From positions 558,001-622,000 of the forward strand of contig NZ_LR215042.1 in NCBI RefSeq assembly GCF_900660695.1: 64,000 bases of DNA, in the 5' to 3' direction. Positions 38,246 to 50,587 of this stretch are shown in pieces. The notes under the pieces were generated by a model, which did not search any database, was not told the DNA's origin, and was given only the letters and a program-made list of their open reading frames with translations. The stretch comes from Mycoplasmopsis meleagridis. Its GTDB lineage: Bacteria; Bacillota_I; Bacilli_A; Mycoplasmatales; Metamycoplasmataceae. Each line of letters opens with the position of its first letter. Within the stretch, counting starts at the first letter, position 1. A program made the translations under genes and the position numbers.

Positions 38246-38929
38246 ATGAGTAGAATTAATATTGCAATTGACGGTCCCTCTGGCGCTGGAAAGTCAACTG
38301 TTTCTAATGAACTTGCTAAACGTTTAGGATATATTTTTGTTAACACTGGAAGTTTTTATAGAGCAGTTGCTTTTTACTTACTAAACTTGAATATAGACTT
38401 AAATAATCAAGAACTTGTTAAACAGCACTTACATGACCTTGCAAATAAACATTCTATTACTATTGATAATAAAGAGCACATATATTTAAACGGACAAAAT
38501 ATAACTAATGAAATACGTGCTGATCAAATTTCTAAAGCATCTTCAAAAATTGCAACTTATCCTTTTATTAGAGAATATGTAGTTAACGCAATACAATCAA
38601 TTACTAAGACTAGTAAAGGCTATATTATGGATGGAAGGGATACAACTTTTAGAATTATGCCTTTCGCGGAAGTTAAAATTTTTCTTACAGCTTCTTCTGA
38701 AGAGAGAACTAAAAGAAGAATTAAACAAAATGAAGAACTTGGATATATAACTGACTATAATACAGTCTTAAGCGAAATAAAAGCCAGAGATTTTCAAGAT
38801 ACTCATCGTTTGGTCGATCCATTACATAAAGTTGAAGATGCTATCGAAATTGATTGTACCAACATGACTTTCGAAGAAGTAGTTCAATCGATTATTGAAA
38901 TAGTAAATCAAAAGGTTCTTAATGGCTAA
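38246..38929 (+). CDS. cmk: Cytidylate kinase
   Basis: Phosphorylates CMP and dCMP, essential in pyrimidine salvage. It has 227 residues; the P-loop is GPSGAGKST (residues 10-18), the substrate region [13 protein letters not shown] and [11 protein letters not shown], and the lid [19 protein letters not shown] precedes the ATG. It overlaps der by 8 bases, the classic cmk-der pair. Confidence 0.96.
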   Translation: MSRINIAIDGPSGAGKSTVSNELAKRLGYIFVNTGSFYRAVAFYLLNLNIDLNNQELVKQHLHDLANKHSITIDNKEHIYLNGQNITNEIRADQISKASSKIATYPFIREYVVNAIQSITKTSKGYIMDGRDTTFRIMPFAEVKIFLTASSEERTKRRIKQNEELGYITDYNTVLSEIKARDFQDTHRLVDPLHKVEDAIEIDCTNMTFEEVVQSIIEIVNQKVLNG

Positions 38930-40232
38930 AAACACAATTGCAATTATAGGTAAACCTAATGTAGGCAAAAGCACTCTTTTCAATAGGTTAATAGGTAAAA
39001 AAATATCTATTATTTATGATCGCCCAGGCATTACAAGGGATAGATTATATGAAAAATTTACTTGAAATGGAAAAGAAATTAGATTAATTGATACTGGCGG
39101 TATTGAAATCGAAAATAAACCTTTTCAAGAACAAATAAGAATACAAGCTGATATAGCTATAAATGAAGCAGACGTTATTATATTTATGATCGATGGAACA
39201 AGCGACATAACTAATGATGATTTAATGATAATAAGCAAACTTAAAAAAACAAATAAACCTATTGTTATAGCTGCAAATAAACTTGAAAAAAATATGAATG
39301 AATTTGATTTTTCTCTCTATAAATTAGGAATAGATAAAATTTTTTCAATTTCTGCTCAACATGGACAAGGAATAGGCGATTTGCTTGATGAATGTTTGAA
39401 ATTTTTAATTTTTGACAACAAACAAGTTTCTAATAATTTTAAATTATCTATTATTGGTAGGCCAAATGCTGGTAAAAGTTCACTACTTAATAAATTAGCA
39501 AACGAAAATAGATCAATAGTTTCTAACATCCCTGGAACAACAAGAGATAGCGTTAAAAGTATAATTACTTTAAATAATGAATATTTTGAAATTATTGATA
39601 CTGCTGGTATTACAAGAAAAAGTAAAATAGAAGATAATGTTGAAAAATATGCTTTGATGAGAGCATTAAATTCTTTAGAAGAATCCAATTTATCTATAAT
39701 AATGTTAGATTCTACCAAAGAAATTTCTCATTTTGACTCTACTATTATTGGCGAAGCTCTTGAAAATAATAAACCAATTATTATTGCTATTAATAAATGA
39801 GACTTAATTGAAAAAGATTCAAAAACAATGCAAAACTATGAAAAAAACATTCGAAATAAATTTCATTTTGTTCCTTGAGTGCCTATTGTTTTTATTTCAG
39901 CAAAAACTAATTTAAGAATGCAAACTTTAATTGAAACAATCATAAAAGTTAAAAATAATTTAATTAGAGATATAAAACCTTCTATATTATCAAGTTTTAT
40001 TAGAGAAACACAAATTATTCAACCTGCTCCTCCTTATAATGGCGGAAGATTAAATATTTACTTAGTAAAAAAAATTAAAGCTCCTATCCCTACTTTTATT
40101 TTTTTTGTAAATAATAAAAAATATTTGCACTTTAGTTATCAAAGACACTTAGAAAACGAAATAAGAAAAGTATTAGACTTTGCGGGTTGTCCTCTCAAAT
40201 TAATTTTTAAAAATAAAAATGGTTTAGAATAA
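38922..40232 (+). CDS. der: Ribosome-assembly GTPase Der (EngA)
   Basis: Double-GTPase acting in 50S subunit maturation. The 436-residue protein has two G domains: GKPNVGKST (10-18) with DTGG, and GRPNAGKSS (~180-188) with DTAG and NKWD (Trp from UGA). A C-terminal KH-like domain follows. The first G4 motif reads NKLE instead of the canonical NKxD. The start overlaps the end of cmk by 8 bases. A bidirectional terminator follows. Confidence 0.95.
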
Positions 40233-40233
40233 C

Positions 40234-40272
40234 AAAAATAACCTTTTTTCGTAAAGAACTTAGGTTATTTTT
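40234..40272. terminator. Bidirectional terminator between der and the dnaI-like gene
   Basis: AAAAATAACCT and AGGTTATTTTT form an 11-bp stem with a 17-base loop. It serves der on the plus strand and, overlapping its stop codon, the DnaI-like gene on the minus strand. Confidence 0.85.
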
Positions 40273-41156
40273 ATTACTTCACTTTTTTCTAAAAATGAAG
40301 TAAATAATTTTTTAAAAATTAGATTATTTTTCTCAATATTATCATTTCAAAATGTAAATAAATCTTTAGTACTTACGTCTGTAGAAATGATAGTTATTTT
40401 TTTATTTTTCTCACGCTCTCTTAGAACAAAAAATAAATTATCATTTATAAAATAATTTTTAGGTTTTATACTAGCGATATCATCTAAAACTAATATTTCA
40501 ACTTCAATTAACTTATTCAATAAATTTAAACTAGATATTTTTTCTGAAACTAAATAATTAATAAATTTTTGTAATTCATCACACTTTAAGTATGCAACAG
40601 TTTTATTTTCACTTATAAAATTATTTGCTATTGCTTGAACGAAATAACTTACATCTTTTATATTGCTAGAATACAATATAAAATTATTTTTAAGTTCGAT
40701 ATCGCTTTTATTATTGACAAAAAATAAATTCATTTTATCTAAAATGACATTTTTAGTAGCATTTGTAATTTTGGTATGAGAAATAACATTTTTTAATGAT
40801 TTAGAAAAATCTAGATTAGAAATATCAGAACAAAATAAATTTAGTGATTTTAGATAAAGATTAACAAATTCTTTATTTGATCTAATTTTTTTTCTAAAAA
40901 CTAATTCACCGTTTTTTTTACGAGTAATTTTAAATTTATATGGAAAATTGGCAGAATTTTTTAGAGATTCAATTAATTCTATAAAATCATCTCCGTATTC
41001 TAATATTTCATCATCTTCTATTTTTAACTGTTTAAATAAATCTAATTTCAACAAATCTGGATGATTTTTTATATTTGAAACAAATTTTTGCTTTATGTCG
41101 CCGCTTAAAATTTCTTCTATATTTTTACTAAAAAGTGAATATTCTTGAACTTTCAT
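40260..41156 (-). CDS. dnaI: DnaI-like helicase loader with degenerate Walker A
   Basis: A 298-residue protein in the place of the DnaI/DnaC-type loader that puts the replicative helicase on DNA. The C-terminal half follows the family: Walker B ILVLDDI (221-227), sensor-1 region KKITIISTD (252-260) and AIANNF after the P-loop position. However, the P-loop itself is missing: residues ~160-172 read ILYSSNIKDVSYF where GxxGxGKT is expected. A UGA-encoded Trp follows FTF269. It is 3 bases downstream of the DnaB-like gene, as in Firmicute dnaB-dnaI pairs. Confidence 0.75.
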
Positions 41157-41159
41157 TTT

Positions 41160-42086
41160 CTAATAATGCTGAATATCTTTCTTATTGTTAATTTGATTTG
41201 TATAAGCGGCTTTTCATAAAGTTTTTTTGATAAAAGTTTTTCCCATTGTGTCCACGTATATTTGATCTAAAAATTGTTCAGCTTTTTCAAAATTATTTAT
41301 TTTGGAATTATATATTTTATCTAAAGTATCATTAAAAATATCACAGTCAATTTTCAAATACATATCAGATAAATAATATAACGTTAAATTAATAATAGGA
41401 TTAATTAAACCTAATTCCTTATATTTATTAAAAATGTTGATAAAAAAATAAGTAGGTTTAATATTAGTCAAATGATAATAGTATGTTGCGGGAGTTTCTT
41501 TTAAAGTTGCTTCATAAAGATTATTTATTAAAACATTATCATCTATATTCTTACTAACAACTAATTCTTCATAAAAATTATTCATTTCTTCTTCGCTTGT
41601 ATTTTCATCATTAAAAACATCTTCAAAACTAGCAGAAATATCGCTTAATTCTCCTGTGTCAATTATGTTTTTGGTTTTATTTATCAGTTTATTAAACATA
41701 TTATTACCAATTTTTTTTACCAATTGTTTACACAAGTCTTTGTTCTTAGAAAATTGGATAGAATTAAGTGGTTTTTCCAATTCAAAAACAGTAATTTGAC
41801 GAAAGTTATCTTGATAAGTAGATAATAATGAAAGGGATTCCAAGCATCTTCTTGCTTTATTGAGATTTTCTAATTTTATGTTCAATAGAAAAACTAAATT
41901 ATTGAAATCAAAATAAAAATCATCCTTATTTGTTTCTATGCTGACATCCCTTAAATGTTCATAAAGCAAAATTGCATCAGAAGATAAAAGAGGAGAATAA
42001 AATTTACGAAGATTTTTTAAATCATCACCAGAAATAGAATTAATATATTGAATTTTAAAATTAGAATATGTTAATCTTTTATCCAT
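41160..42086 (-). CDS. DnaB-like replication initiation protein (DnaB_2/DnaD type)
   Basis: A 308-residue protein starting MDKRLTYSNFKIQYIN. The N-terminal part (KFYSPLLSSDAILLYEHL) resembles the winged-helix region of Bacillus DnaB, the initiation and membrane-attachment protein, and residues ~170-300 are helical, as in the DDBH2 domain. It is directly followed by the DnaI-like gene, which supports a role in helicase loading at oriC or restart. AAGGAG precedes the start. The sequence is divergent, so the family call leans on position. Confidence 0.65.
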
Positions 42087-42369
42087 AACTTAATCTCCTT
42101 ATCTTAATCAAATGGCACAATTAATTTGCTATTTGTAATGATTTTATAAAAGCGAAAATATCTGAATTATTTTTTTAGCATAAACCTAACTTAATAAAGT
42201 ATTATCTACAAAGATATAAACAAAATTATTTTCAACTAAAATGGTTAAAATATTGATTTTTCATCTTTAAAAATATAAATTTTTCTCTTTTTTTATTTTT
42301 ATCCACTAAAAAAAGAAATGGAAAAATATAAAAAAAATGGATTGCTCCATTATTCATAAAAATAAAAAA
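42087..42369. other. Intergenic region, no gene seen
   Basis: A 283-base, very AT-rich gap between the DnaB-like gene and yigZ. It holds the promoter and AAGGAG site of the DnaB-like gene and the yigZ terminator. A single TTATCCACT (near 42299) resembles a DnaA box with one mismatch. I see no frame, tRNA or recognisable structured RNA. Confidence 0.6.
42331..42351 (-). terminator. Terminator after yigZ
   Basis: On the minus strand AATGGA-GCAA-TCCATT is followed by TTTTT; it lies about 20 bases after the yigZ stop codon. Confidence 0.7.
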
Positions 42370-42738
42370 TTATTTTATTTTTTCATATGCCAAAGAAGCC
42401 ATTTTAGAATAGGCTCTTATTAGCCCGCTAGCTCCTAATTGAATACCTCCAAAATATCTAACAACAAAAACAACTATATTAATTGTCTTTTTGAATTGCA
42501 AAACATTAAGAATTGGTTTTCCCGCAGTATTTTTAGGTTCATTATCATCATTAAATCCAGCATAAATAACATTATTGTCATTAAAAACATAGGCATAACA
42601 AATATGAGTTGGTTTTTTAAATAAAATAGTTACTTCTCTAATTTTTTCATGTAATTGATTTTTATTAGAAATCAAATATGCTTTTGAATAAAACTTGGAT
42701 TTTTTTATTTCTTGATATTCTCAATTTTCATATCTCAT
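42370..42738 (-). CDS. YigZ/IMPACT-family protein, N-terminal domain only
   Basis: A 122-residue protein with the UPF0029/IMPACT core: HICYAYVF, NDDNEPKNTAGKPILNVL and VVRYFGGIQLGASGLIRAYS. Full-length YigZ is about 200 residues with a second C-terminal domain, which is absent here. The function of the family is not settled; the eukaryotic relative regulates GCN2. Trp at residue 6 is from UGA. No ribosome-binding site is obvious. Confidence 0.85.
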
Positions 42739-42769
42739 AATGAATGTTGTATTAATTTTGATAAAAAAA

Positions 42770-42847
42770 TGGGGCGAATGACGGGATTCGAACCCGCGAG
42801 TGACGGGACCACAACCCGCTGTGTTAAACCACTTCACCACATTCGCC
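42770..42847 (-). tRNA. tRNA-His (GTG)
   Basis: A complete cloverleaf on the minus strand: acceptor GCGAATG paired with CATTCGC, anticodon loop GGTTGTGGT (anticodon GTG) and T-arm CGGGTTCGAATCCCG. The extra 5' G (position -1) typical of tRNA-His pairs with the C at position 73. The 3' CCA is encoded. Confidence 0.97.
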
Positions 42848-42898
42848 ACATTGTCTGCTAAATAGCCCTAATATTATATATTAGTTTTTATATTTAAA

Positions 42899-42904
42899 TA
42901 TAAA
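42899..42904 (+). promoter_or_regulatory. -10 box for a leaderless mnmG transcript
   Basis: TATAAA in the context ATATAAAATTAAT, with 10 bases between it and the ATG and no Shine-Dalgarno sequence. The same box and spacing occur before acpS (56460-56465). Confidence 0.4.
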
Positions 42905-42914
42905 ATTAATAATT

Positions 42915-44759
42915 ATGAATATAGCTAATAAATATGATGCAATTGTAGTTGGGGGAGGCCATGCTGGTCTAGAAGCAGCTTTTGCTTTATCTAGAAAAGG
43001 TCATAAAACATTGCTGATTTCATTAGACAAAAATCGTTTAGGAATGATGCCGTGTAATCCATCAATAGGGGGTCCTGCTAAAGGAATTATAACTAAGGAA
43101 ATCGATGCACTAGGAGGAATGCAAGGTTATTGAGCAGATTTATCTATGATACAGTTAAAAGTACTCAATCAATCTAAAGGCCCTGCCGTGAGAGCATTGA
43201 GAGCCCAAATAGATAAAGAAAAATATAGTAATATTGCCTTAGAATACGTTTTAAAACAATCAAATTTAACTTTATTAGAAAGTACAGTAAGCGAAATTAT
43301 CGTTGATAAAAATAATTATTTCTTAGGTGTTAAATTGGAAAATAATGAAATTATCAATGCTAATGTAGGAGTAATAACAACTGGCACATATATGGATTCG
43401 AGAATTCTAAGAGGAAATGATATTACTATTAGTGGTCCGGATAATCAAAAAACAACTTCAAAACTTAGCGAATCATTAAAAAATTGTGGATTTATTTTAC
43501 AAAGATTAAAAACAGGTACTCCCCCTAGAATATATTCTGATTCAATTGATTATTCGAAAGTTCAAGCAGAAATACTTAATGACATTAATTTGAGCTTCTC
43601 GAATAGATCAAATGTTAAAATGCCTAAACAAATTGCATGTTATTTGACCTATACTACTCCTCTTACTCATAAAATTATTCAAGAAAATTTAACAAAAAGC
43701 GCTATGTATTCTGGCTTAATAGAAGGAATAGGCCCAAGATATTGCCCTTCTATAGAAGATAAGATTGTAAAATTTTCTGAAAAAGAAAGACATCAAATTT
43801 TTTTTGAACCAGAAACAGCTGATGAAACAATTACTTATGTTAATGGATTGTCAACTTCTATGCCTATTGATGTGCAAAAAAAAATAATTGAGTCAATTCC
43901 GGGATTAGAAAATGCTAGAGTACAAAAGTGAGCATATGCTATAGAATACGATGCTATAGATCCATTGCAACTTTATCCTTCTTTAGAAACCAAAGTTGTT
44001 AAAAATCTTTTTACTGCTGGACAAATTAATGGAACAAGTGGTTATGAAGAGGCTGCAGGGCAAGGTATTATAGCAGGAATCAATGCTGGACAAAAGTTAG
44101 AAAATAAAGATCCTATTATAATTTTGAGAAATGACGGTTATATAGGTGTTTTGATAGATGATTTAGTCACTAAGGGAACAAAAGAACCATATAGAATGTT
44201 AACTAGTAGGGCTGAATATAGATTGCTTCTAAGAAACGATAATGCAGATATTAGATTGGCAAAATATGCTTTAAAAGCAAACATGATTTCTAAAGAAGAA
44301 CATGACAAAATAATAGAGAAATATGAATTAATAAACAAAAAAATTGAAGAATTAAGCAAAACACATTTATCTAGTAAAAGTGAAATAGCAAAAAAATACA
44401 ATATACTTAATGGTCCAACTTTATTAAAAGTCATAGCAAGACCTGATGTTGATCCTTTTGAACTAATAACTGATTTCCCTTATATTGAAGAATTAGTTAT
44501 ATCAGTTAGATTATTTGGATATATTGAAAAACAAAAAAATGATGCAAATAAATCAATAAAATTAGAAAATTACAAGATACCAAATAATATTGATTACGAC
44601 AAAATAATAAATATTGCTACTGAAGCTAAACAAAAATTAAATAAAATTAGACCTTTAACAATTGGACAAGCAAGTAGAATAAGTGGAATTAATCCTTCTG
44701 ATATTCAAATGCTTCTTTTTTATCTAGAAATAACAAGAAAAAAAGATGAAAAAAATTAG
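42915..44759 (+). CDS. mnmG: tRNA uridine 5-carboxymethylaminomethyl modification enzyme MnmG (GidA)
   Basis: FAD protein that, with MnmE, modifies U34 of tRNAs reading split codon boxes. The 614-residue protein has the N-terminal FAD-binding [10 protein letters not shown] (residues 13-22), [20 protein letters not shown] and the C-terminal helical domain for MnmE and tRNA binding ([16 protein letters not shown]). UGA codons encode Trp in YWADLS and QKWAYA. It overlaps rlmH by 14 bases. No Shine-Dalgarno sequence precedes the ATG. Confidence 0.96.
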
Positions 44760-45192
44760 AATAATATCTGTTGGTTCATTAAGTCCTTTATTCAGGCAGT
44801 TGTATAAAGAGTACGAAAATAGCGTTAAAAAATTTTGTTTATTGGAAACTGTAGAAATAAAAGAATTTAGTCAAATTAAAAATATTCAAGAAAAAAAGCA
44901 AAAAGAAACAGAAAAAATTAAATCGTTTTTAACAAGCAATGAAAAGGTAATAATTTTGTCCTTAAAAGGAAAACAAATTAACTCAGAAAAATTTTCTCAA
45001 ATAATAAATTCAATTGAACAAATAACTTTTATAATTGGTGGATCAGATGGTATTGATGAAGATTTATTTGATGATAAAAATAAAATTTCTTTTTCTCAAA
45101 TGACTTTTCCTCATCAATTATTCAAAATAATGTTAACGGAGCAAATTTATAGAGCTTTTATGATAATAAAAAATAAAAAGTATCATAAATAA
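44746..45192 (+). CDS. rlmH: 23S rRNA pseudouridine-1915 N3-methyltransferase RlmH
   Basis: SPOUT-class methyltransferase acting on helix 69 of 23S rRNA in the 70S ribosome. The 148-residue protein has [12 protein letters not shown] (near residue 97), the SAM-binding knot, and the C-terminal [20 protein letters not shown] that is highly conserved in RlmH. It overlaps mnmG by 14 bases and forms a two-gene unit with it. Confidence 0.95.
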   Translation: MKKIRIISVGSLSPLFRQLYKEYENSVKKFCLLETVEIKEFSQIKNIQEKKQKETEKIKSFLTSNEKVIILSLKGKQINSEKFSQIINSIEQITFIIGGSDGIDEDLFDDKNKISFSQMTFPHQLFKIMLTEQIYRAFMIIKNKKYHK

Positions 45193-45248
45193 CATATATA
45201 ATTAAGTAGAATTTATTTTGCTGTTTTTGCCCATAATTAAGGAGAAAA

Positions 45249-46700
45249 ATGTCAAACAAAAATATAGTACTAAACGAAAAAAACGCGGAAATTATAAGAA
45301 AACTTACAATTCCTCAAAATGAATGACAAAATTTATTGAAAAATAAAAAACAGGAGATTGCTTCAAAAATAAAAATTAATGGATATCGCCCTGGAAAAGC
45401 TCCAAAAAATGTTATTGATCAACATATAAATATGGGTGAAGTTTTTAATAGAGCTGTTAATGAATTTGTTTCAAAAAAATATACCGAAATATATGAGGAG
45501 ATTAAGAAAGAAAATAATAGAGCTGTTAATTATCCTTCAATAAATATAACTAGGTTAACTGAAGAAATGGCCGAAATAGAATTGATATATCCTTTAGAAG
45601 CGGATGTTAATTCTATTAAGATGGATAATTTGAAATCTAAATTTTCATTACAAGAAGTTAAAGATAAAGATATTGATGATTATATCAATTCTAAATTAAG
45701 TTCTACAGCATTATTATTGCCTCTTAAAAAAGATGAAAAAACTAAAAATGGTGATACTGTAACTATCAATTATAAAGGTTATGTTAATGATGAACCTTTT
45801 GATGGCGGAGAAGCTGAAAACTACCAATTAAAATTAGGAACTCATACTTTTATAGATAATTTTGAAGATCAATTACTCGATAAAAAAGTTGGTTGAAAAG
45901 GAGAAGTAAAAGTAAAATTTCCCGAAAATTATCCAGTTTCAAAATTGGCTAATGCTCCTGCTGTTTTTGATGTAACTATTTCTGAGGCTAAACGTCCCGA
46001 AGAAATTAAATTAACTAAAGACAATATAAGTCAATTAGGATTAGGAGAAAAAATCGCCTCTATTGAAGAAGCAAAAAAAGCCATCAATTTGATATTAGAA
46101 AAGCAAAAACTTATTTATTCTCTTGATTTGTTTATTGACGATATTTTTAGCGAAATTCTTAAAAACAATGAATTATATATTCATAAAAATGTAATAAACT
46201 TTGAAGTTTCTCAAAGAAAAAATGAAATCAAAAAAATGCTCAAACAACAAAATGTTAAATACACTGATTATTTAGAATTATTAGGCCAAAATGAAGAGCA
46301 ATTAGAACAACTTATCTATAAAGAAGAAGAAATCAAAGTTAAACGTTCAATTGTTATTAGTCATGTTATAAAAATGGTTCAAGGTGATGTAAAAATAGAT
46401 GAAAAAGATTACACTATTTTAGAAAAATACCAATCTTTAGTTTCGGGAATTAATTTTGAAAACCTTAAATCTTTTGTGGATTCTTCAGAACAAAATAAAA
46501 ATAGATTAAAAGTACAAATTGAAGATACAAAAGTAAAAGAATTAATTTTAAATAAATTTCATAAAAAGGGATTTGAAGAATATATAAAACAAAACGACGA
46601 AATTAATAAAAAAATCGATGCTTATGTGGCAGAAGAAAAAAAAGTAACTGAAAAAATTAAAAAAACTTCTAAAAAAACAAGCAATAATAATAAAAAATAA
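45249..46700 (+). CDS. tig: Trigger factor
   Basis: Ribosome-bound chaperone and peptidyl-prolyl isomerase at the exit tunnel. It has 483 residues: an N-terminal ribosome-binding domain with INGYRPGKAPKNVIDQH (signature near residue 44), an FKBP-type domain (NGDTVTINYKGYVNDEPFDG, near 176) and a helical C-terminal chaperone domain. The C-terminus is a Lys-rich tail. AAGGAG precedes the start. A terminator follows. Confidence 0.94.
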
Positions 46701-46704
46701 TTGG

Positions 46705-46730
46705 AATCTCTTTTTTAAGAGATTTTTTAT
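46705..46730 (+). terminator. Terminator after tig
   Basis: AATCTCTT and AAGAGATT arms followed by TTTTTATTTT, just after the stop codon. Confidence 0.9.
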
Positions 46731-46791
46731 TTTGAAAAATAAAATAAATTAAAATAATAATAATTTAATCTTTGTTTTCGAAAGGCAAAAA

Positions 46792-48159
<1,368 letters not shown>

Positions 48160-48167
48160 TTCTATAC

Positions 48168-48198
48168 AACCCTCTTCTTTAAAAGAACGGGGTTTTTT
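48168..48198 (+). terminator. Probable terminator after pepA
   Basis: AACCC...GGGTT with inner TTCTTT/AAAAGAA pairing and a following TTTTTTAT. The stem has internal mismatches. Confidence 0.6.
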
Positions 48199-48207
48199 AT
48201 ACAGATA

Positions 48208-48792
48208 ATGTATTTAAATTTTAAAAATACTGGTTTATTAGAAGTAATAACTGGGCCTATGTTTTCAGGAAAAACAGAAGAACTAATAAAAAGAATAAAA
48301 ATTCTTGAAATTGCCGGAATAAAAACATTAGTAATAAAACCAAAATTTGATACTAGATTTTCAAAAAGCAAAATAGTAAGTAGAACAGGTTCGTCTATAG
48401 AAGCAATAAATATCGATAAATCGAAAGATATATTAAAATTTTGAAACCCTTCTTTTCAGGCTGTTGCAATTGATGAAACTAATTTTTTCGATAAGGGATT
48501 GTTAAAAGTAATAGACAAATTAATCTTACAAAATATTAGAGTTATATGTTCTGGATTAGATATGGATTTTTTAAGAAGGCCTTTTGGAATAATGCCACAA
48601 ATTTTATCCATTGCAGATAAAATAGATAAATTGAAAGCTGTGTGTGTTATTTGCAAAAATTCAGCTGGTTTTTCTTTTAGAAAAATTGTATCTAATGAAA
48701 TAAATTTATTAGGTAATAATGAATACGAAGCTAGATGCAGAATATGCCATATTAAAGGAGAATTTGAAAAAAGAAATAATAATTCTCAATAG
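48208..48792 (+). CDS. tdk: Thymidine kinase
   Basis: Salvages thymidine to dTMP; type II (TK1-like) enzyme of 194 residues. The P-loop is GPMFSGKTEEL (residues 16-26), Walker B is AVAIDETNFF, and a zinc site is formed by CVICK and CRICH. UGA encodes Trp in LKFWNPSF. The start is immediately after the pepA terminator, with no Shine-Dalgarno sequence; an in-frame alternative further inside would cut into the P-loop strand, so this start is kept. Confidence 0.93.
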
Positions 48793-48798
48793 AGTTTA

Positions 48799-49248
48799 TT
48801 ATTTCTTTTTTTCTATACTTAGAGTATAAGTTCTAGATAGTTCTTCATCATTATTAATTCATTTTACGTAAATATCTATATCTTTGTTTTCCTTTATTTT
48901 ATAATCAAAATTTATATATCCTTGACTGTATTTAAAATTATTAACTACATATTTCATAAATGCTGGAATAACGTTAATATCAAATTCTGTTTCTCCATTA
49001 TTAATTCTTATATATTCGTAAAATTGTTTGGCTTTTATATTAGGAAAAATATCGTAATTTATAATATTTCTGTTTGATTCAAAATTTTTATTGTTCTTAT
49101 TATTTGTTATTGAAATATTATCAGTTTCAATAGAAGTTAATTTTGTTTTTGTTGATGTAAGGGCTACTGGCAAAGCTATAGAAACTATTGCTCCAACAGC
49201 TACAAAACTTATTAATATTTTTTTCTTAGGTGTTAATTTGAGTTTCAT
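48799..49248 (-). CDS. Membrane-anchored unknown protein, last gene of a three-gene cassette
   Basis: A 149-residue protein with a basic N-terminus (MKLKLTPKKKILISF) and one hydrophobic helix (residues ~11-31), with no lipobox Cys. It would be anchored with the rest outside the cell. The exterior part is Asn-rich and appears beta-strand rich (KYSQGYINFDYKIKENKDID). It overlaps the upstream cassette gene by 23 bases. It reminds me of the mycoplasma family named MHO_1590, from memory only. Confidence 0.6.
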
Positions 49249-50587
49249 CTTTTTTTCAATAATATAAACTATTGATATTTTTTAAATCATCAACAAAATT
49301 TTCAGTCTCCTCTAAATTAACTTCATATTTTAATATTTCTTTATCATTTATTTCGTCAATATAAGTTAATTTTATTTTTATCAATCCGGTATCTTTATCT
49401 AAAAGAGGAGAAATTATTTTATAATCGTTGAAAATGTTTATTATTTGTTTATCCTGATTTTTGCCGTTTCCATAATAATCGTATACTATTTGATAGTTAT
49501 TTACAAAGTCCTGTCCAGCATTATATGGAATTAACAATCCTTTCGGTTTATCCGATTCAACTATTTTAAATTGTTTTTGCGAATAATCATATTCTAGAGG
49601 ATAACTATATTTTCATTCTTTTAATTGAACAAATTCATTTGGCGATTCAAACAAATCACTAATAAGCGACTCTTTAAGATTTATTTTAAAATGATAATAA
49701 GGATTGAAAAAATTTAATTCATATTTAGGCGGCTGTACTTTACGAGGATAAAACTGTTGATAAAATAAATTATATTTCTTGAATTTTGGACCATTTTTAT
49801 AGAAATTAGTTGTTACGATAGGAAATCTATTTTCTGTGTACTGTAAATCATATGGTAAATCTGATAAGACATCATGATTGTTTAATTCTGCTTGTGCAAT
49901 ATTTTCTATAGGTTTTAAATAATTTATTTTATTAAAAGATAATTTTAGATTATCAAATGAGGTTTTTATATTATTTGAGTTATTTGATCCAAAAAAGAAA
50001 TTTCATTTGTAAGGTATTTTTATATTGACTTCGTTATTATCAATATAATTATTTATTTCATTGTAATTATCTAAATTTTCTTTTGTTATTCTAAAATAAT
50101 TTACATCGTTTTTGTTAAGTTTATTTTCAAAAATCACGGAAAAAGTTTTTAATTCAGAAAATTTTATTCCTAAATCACTACTGCTTAAATTGAATGAAAA
50201 CATATGATATTCATTATTTTCTCTTCTACCTGACTCTCCTAATTGATTTTTATAGGCATCAATAATAAATCCATTGTCAAATACTTCTTCAAAAACTTTT
50301 GTTTTATCCTTTGAAAGTTGTACTAGTTGACCATTAACTTCAAAATTTATATGACTTAAAAAATTACTAACTTGTTTTTCTTTAACAAATAATGTGGCAT
50401 TTATTCATAAAGTATCATTTTGATACAATCTTCTAATTGACACAACTCCTTTGGTTATTAGTTGATTGTCGTATTCATTTCATCCCCCAAATTTTTGTAT
50501 AGAAAAACGCTCTCTTTCTAAAATTATGCTATGTATGTTTTCTTTTTGATTTTCTTGAATATTGTAATTAACTGTTGAGATAATAAT
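49226..50587 (-). CDS. Large unknown protein with a non-canonical start, middle gene of the cassette
   Basis: An open frame of at least 453 codons from 50587 to TAA at 49226-49228, using several UGA codons as Trp. The frame is closed upstream by TAG at 50600-50602. No ATG, GTG or TTG is well placed at its head; a strong AGAGGAG (50601-50595) sits 7 bases before an ATT at 50587-50585, the most likely start. The alternative is a +1 frameshift from the overlapping upstream gene. The protein is Asn-, Tyr- and Phe-rich, looks mostly beta, and has no signal peptide or membrane helix that I can see. It resembles, from memory, the MHO_1580 family. Confidence 0.55.

Noticed and set aside
42290-42310. 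TTATCCACT next to the DnaB/DnaI-like genes, as a DnaA box or origin
   Set aside because: It is a single site with one mismatch, without a cluster of boxes or neighbouring dnaA/dnaN; not enough for an origin.
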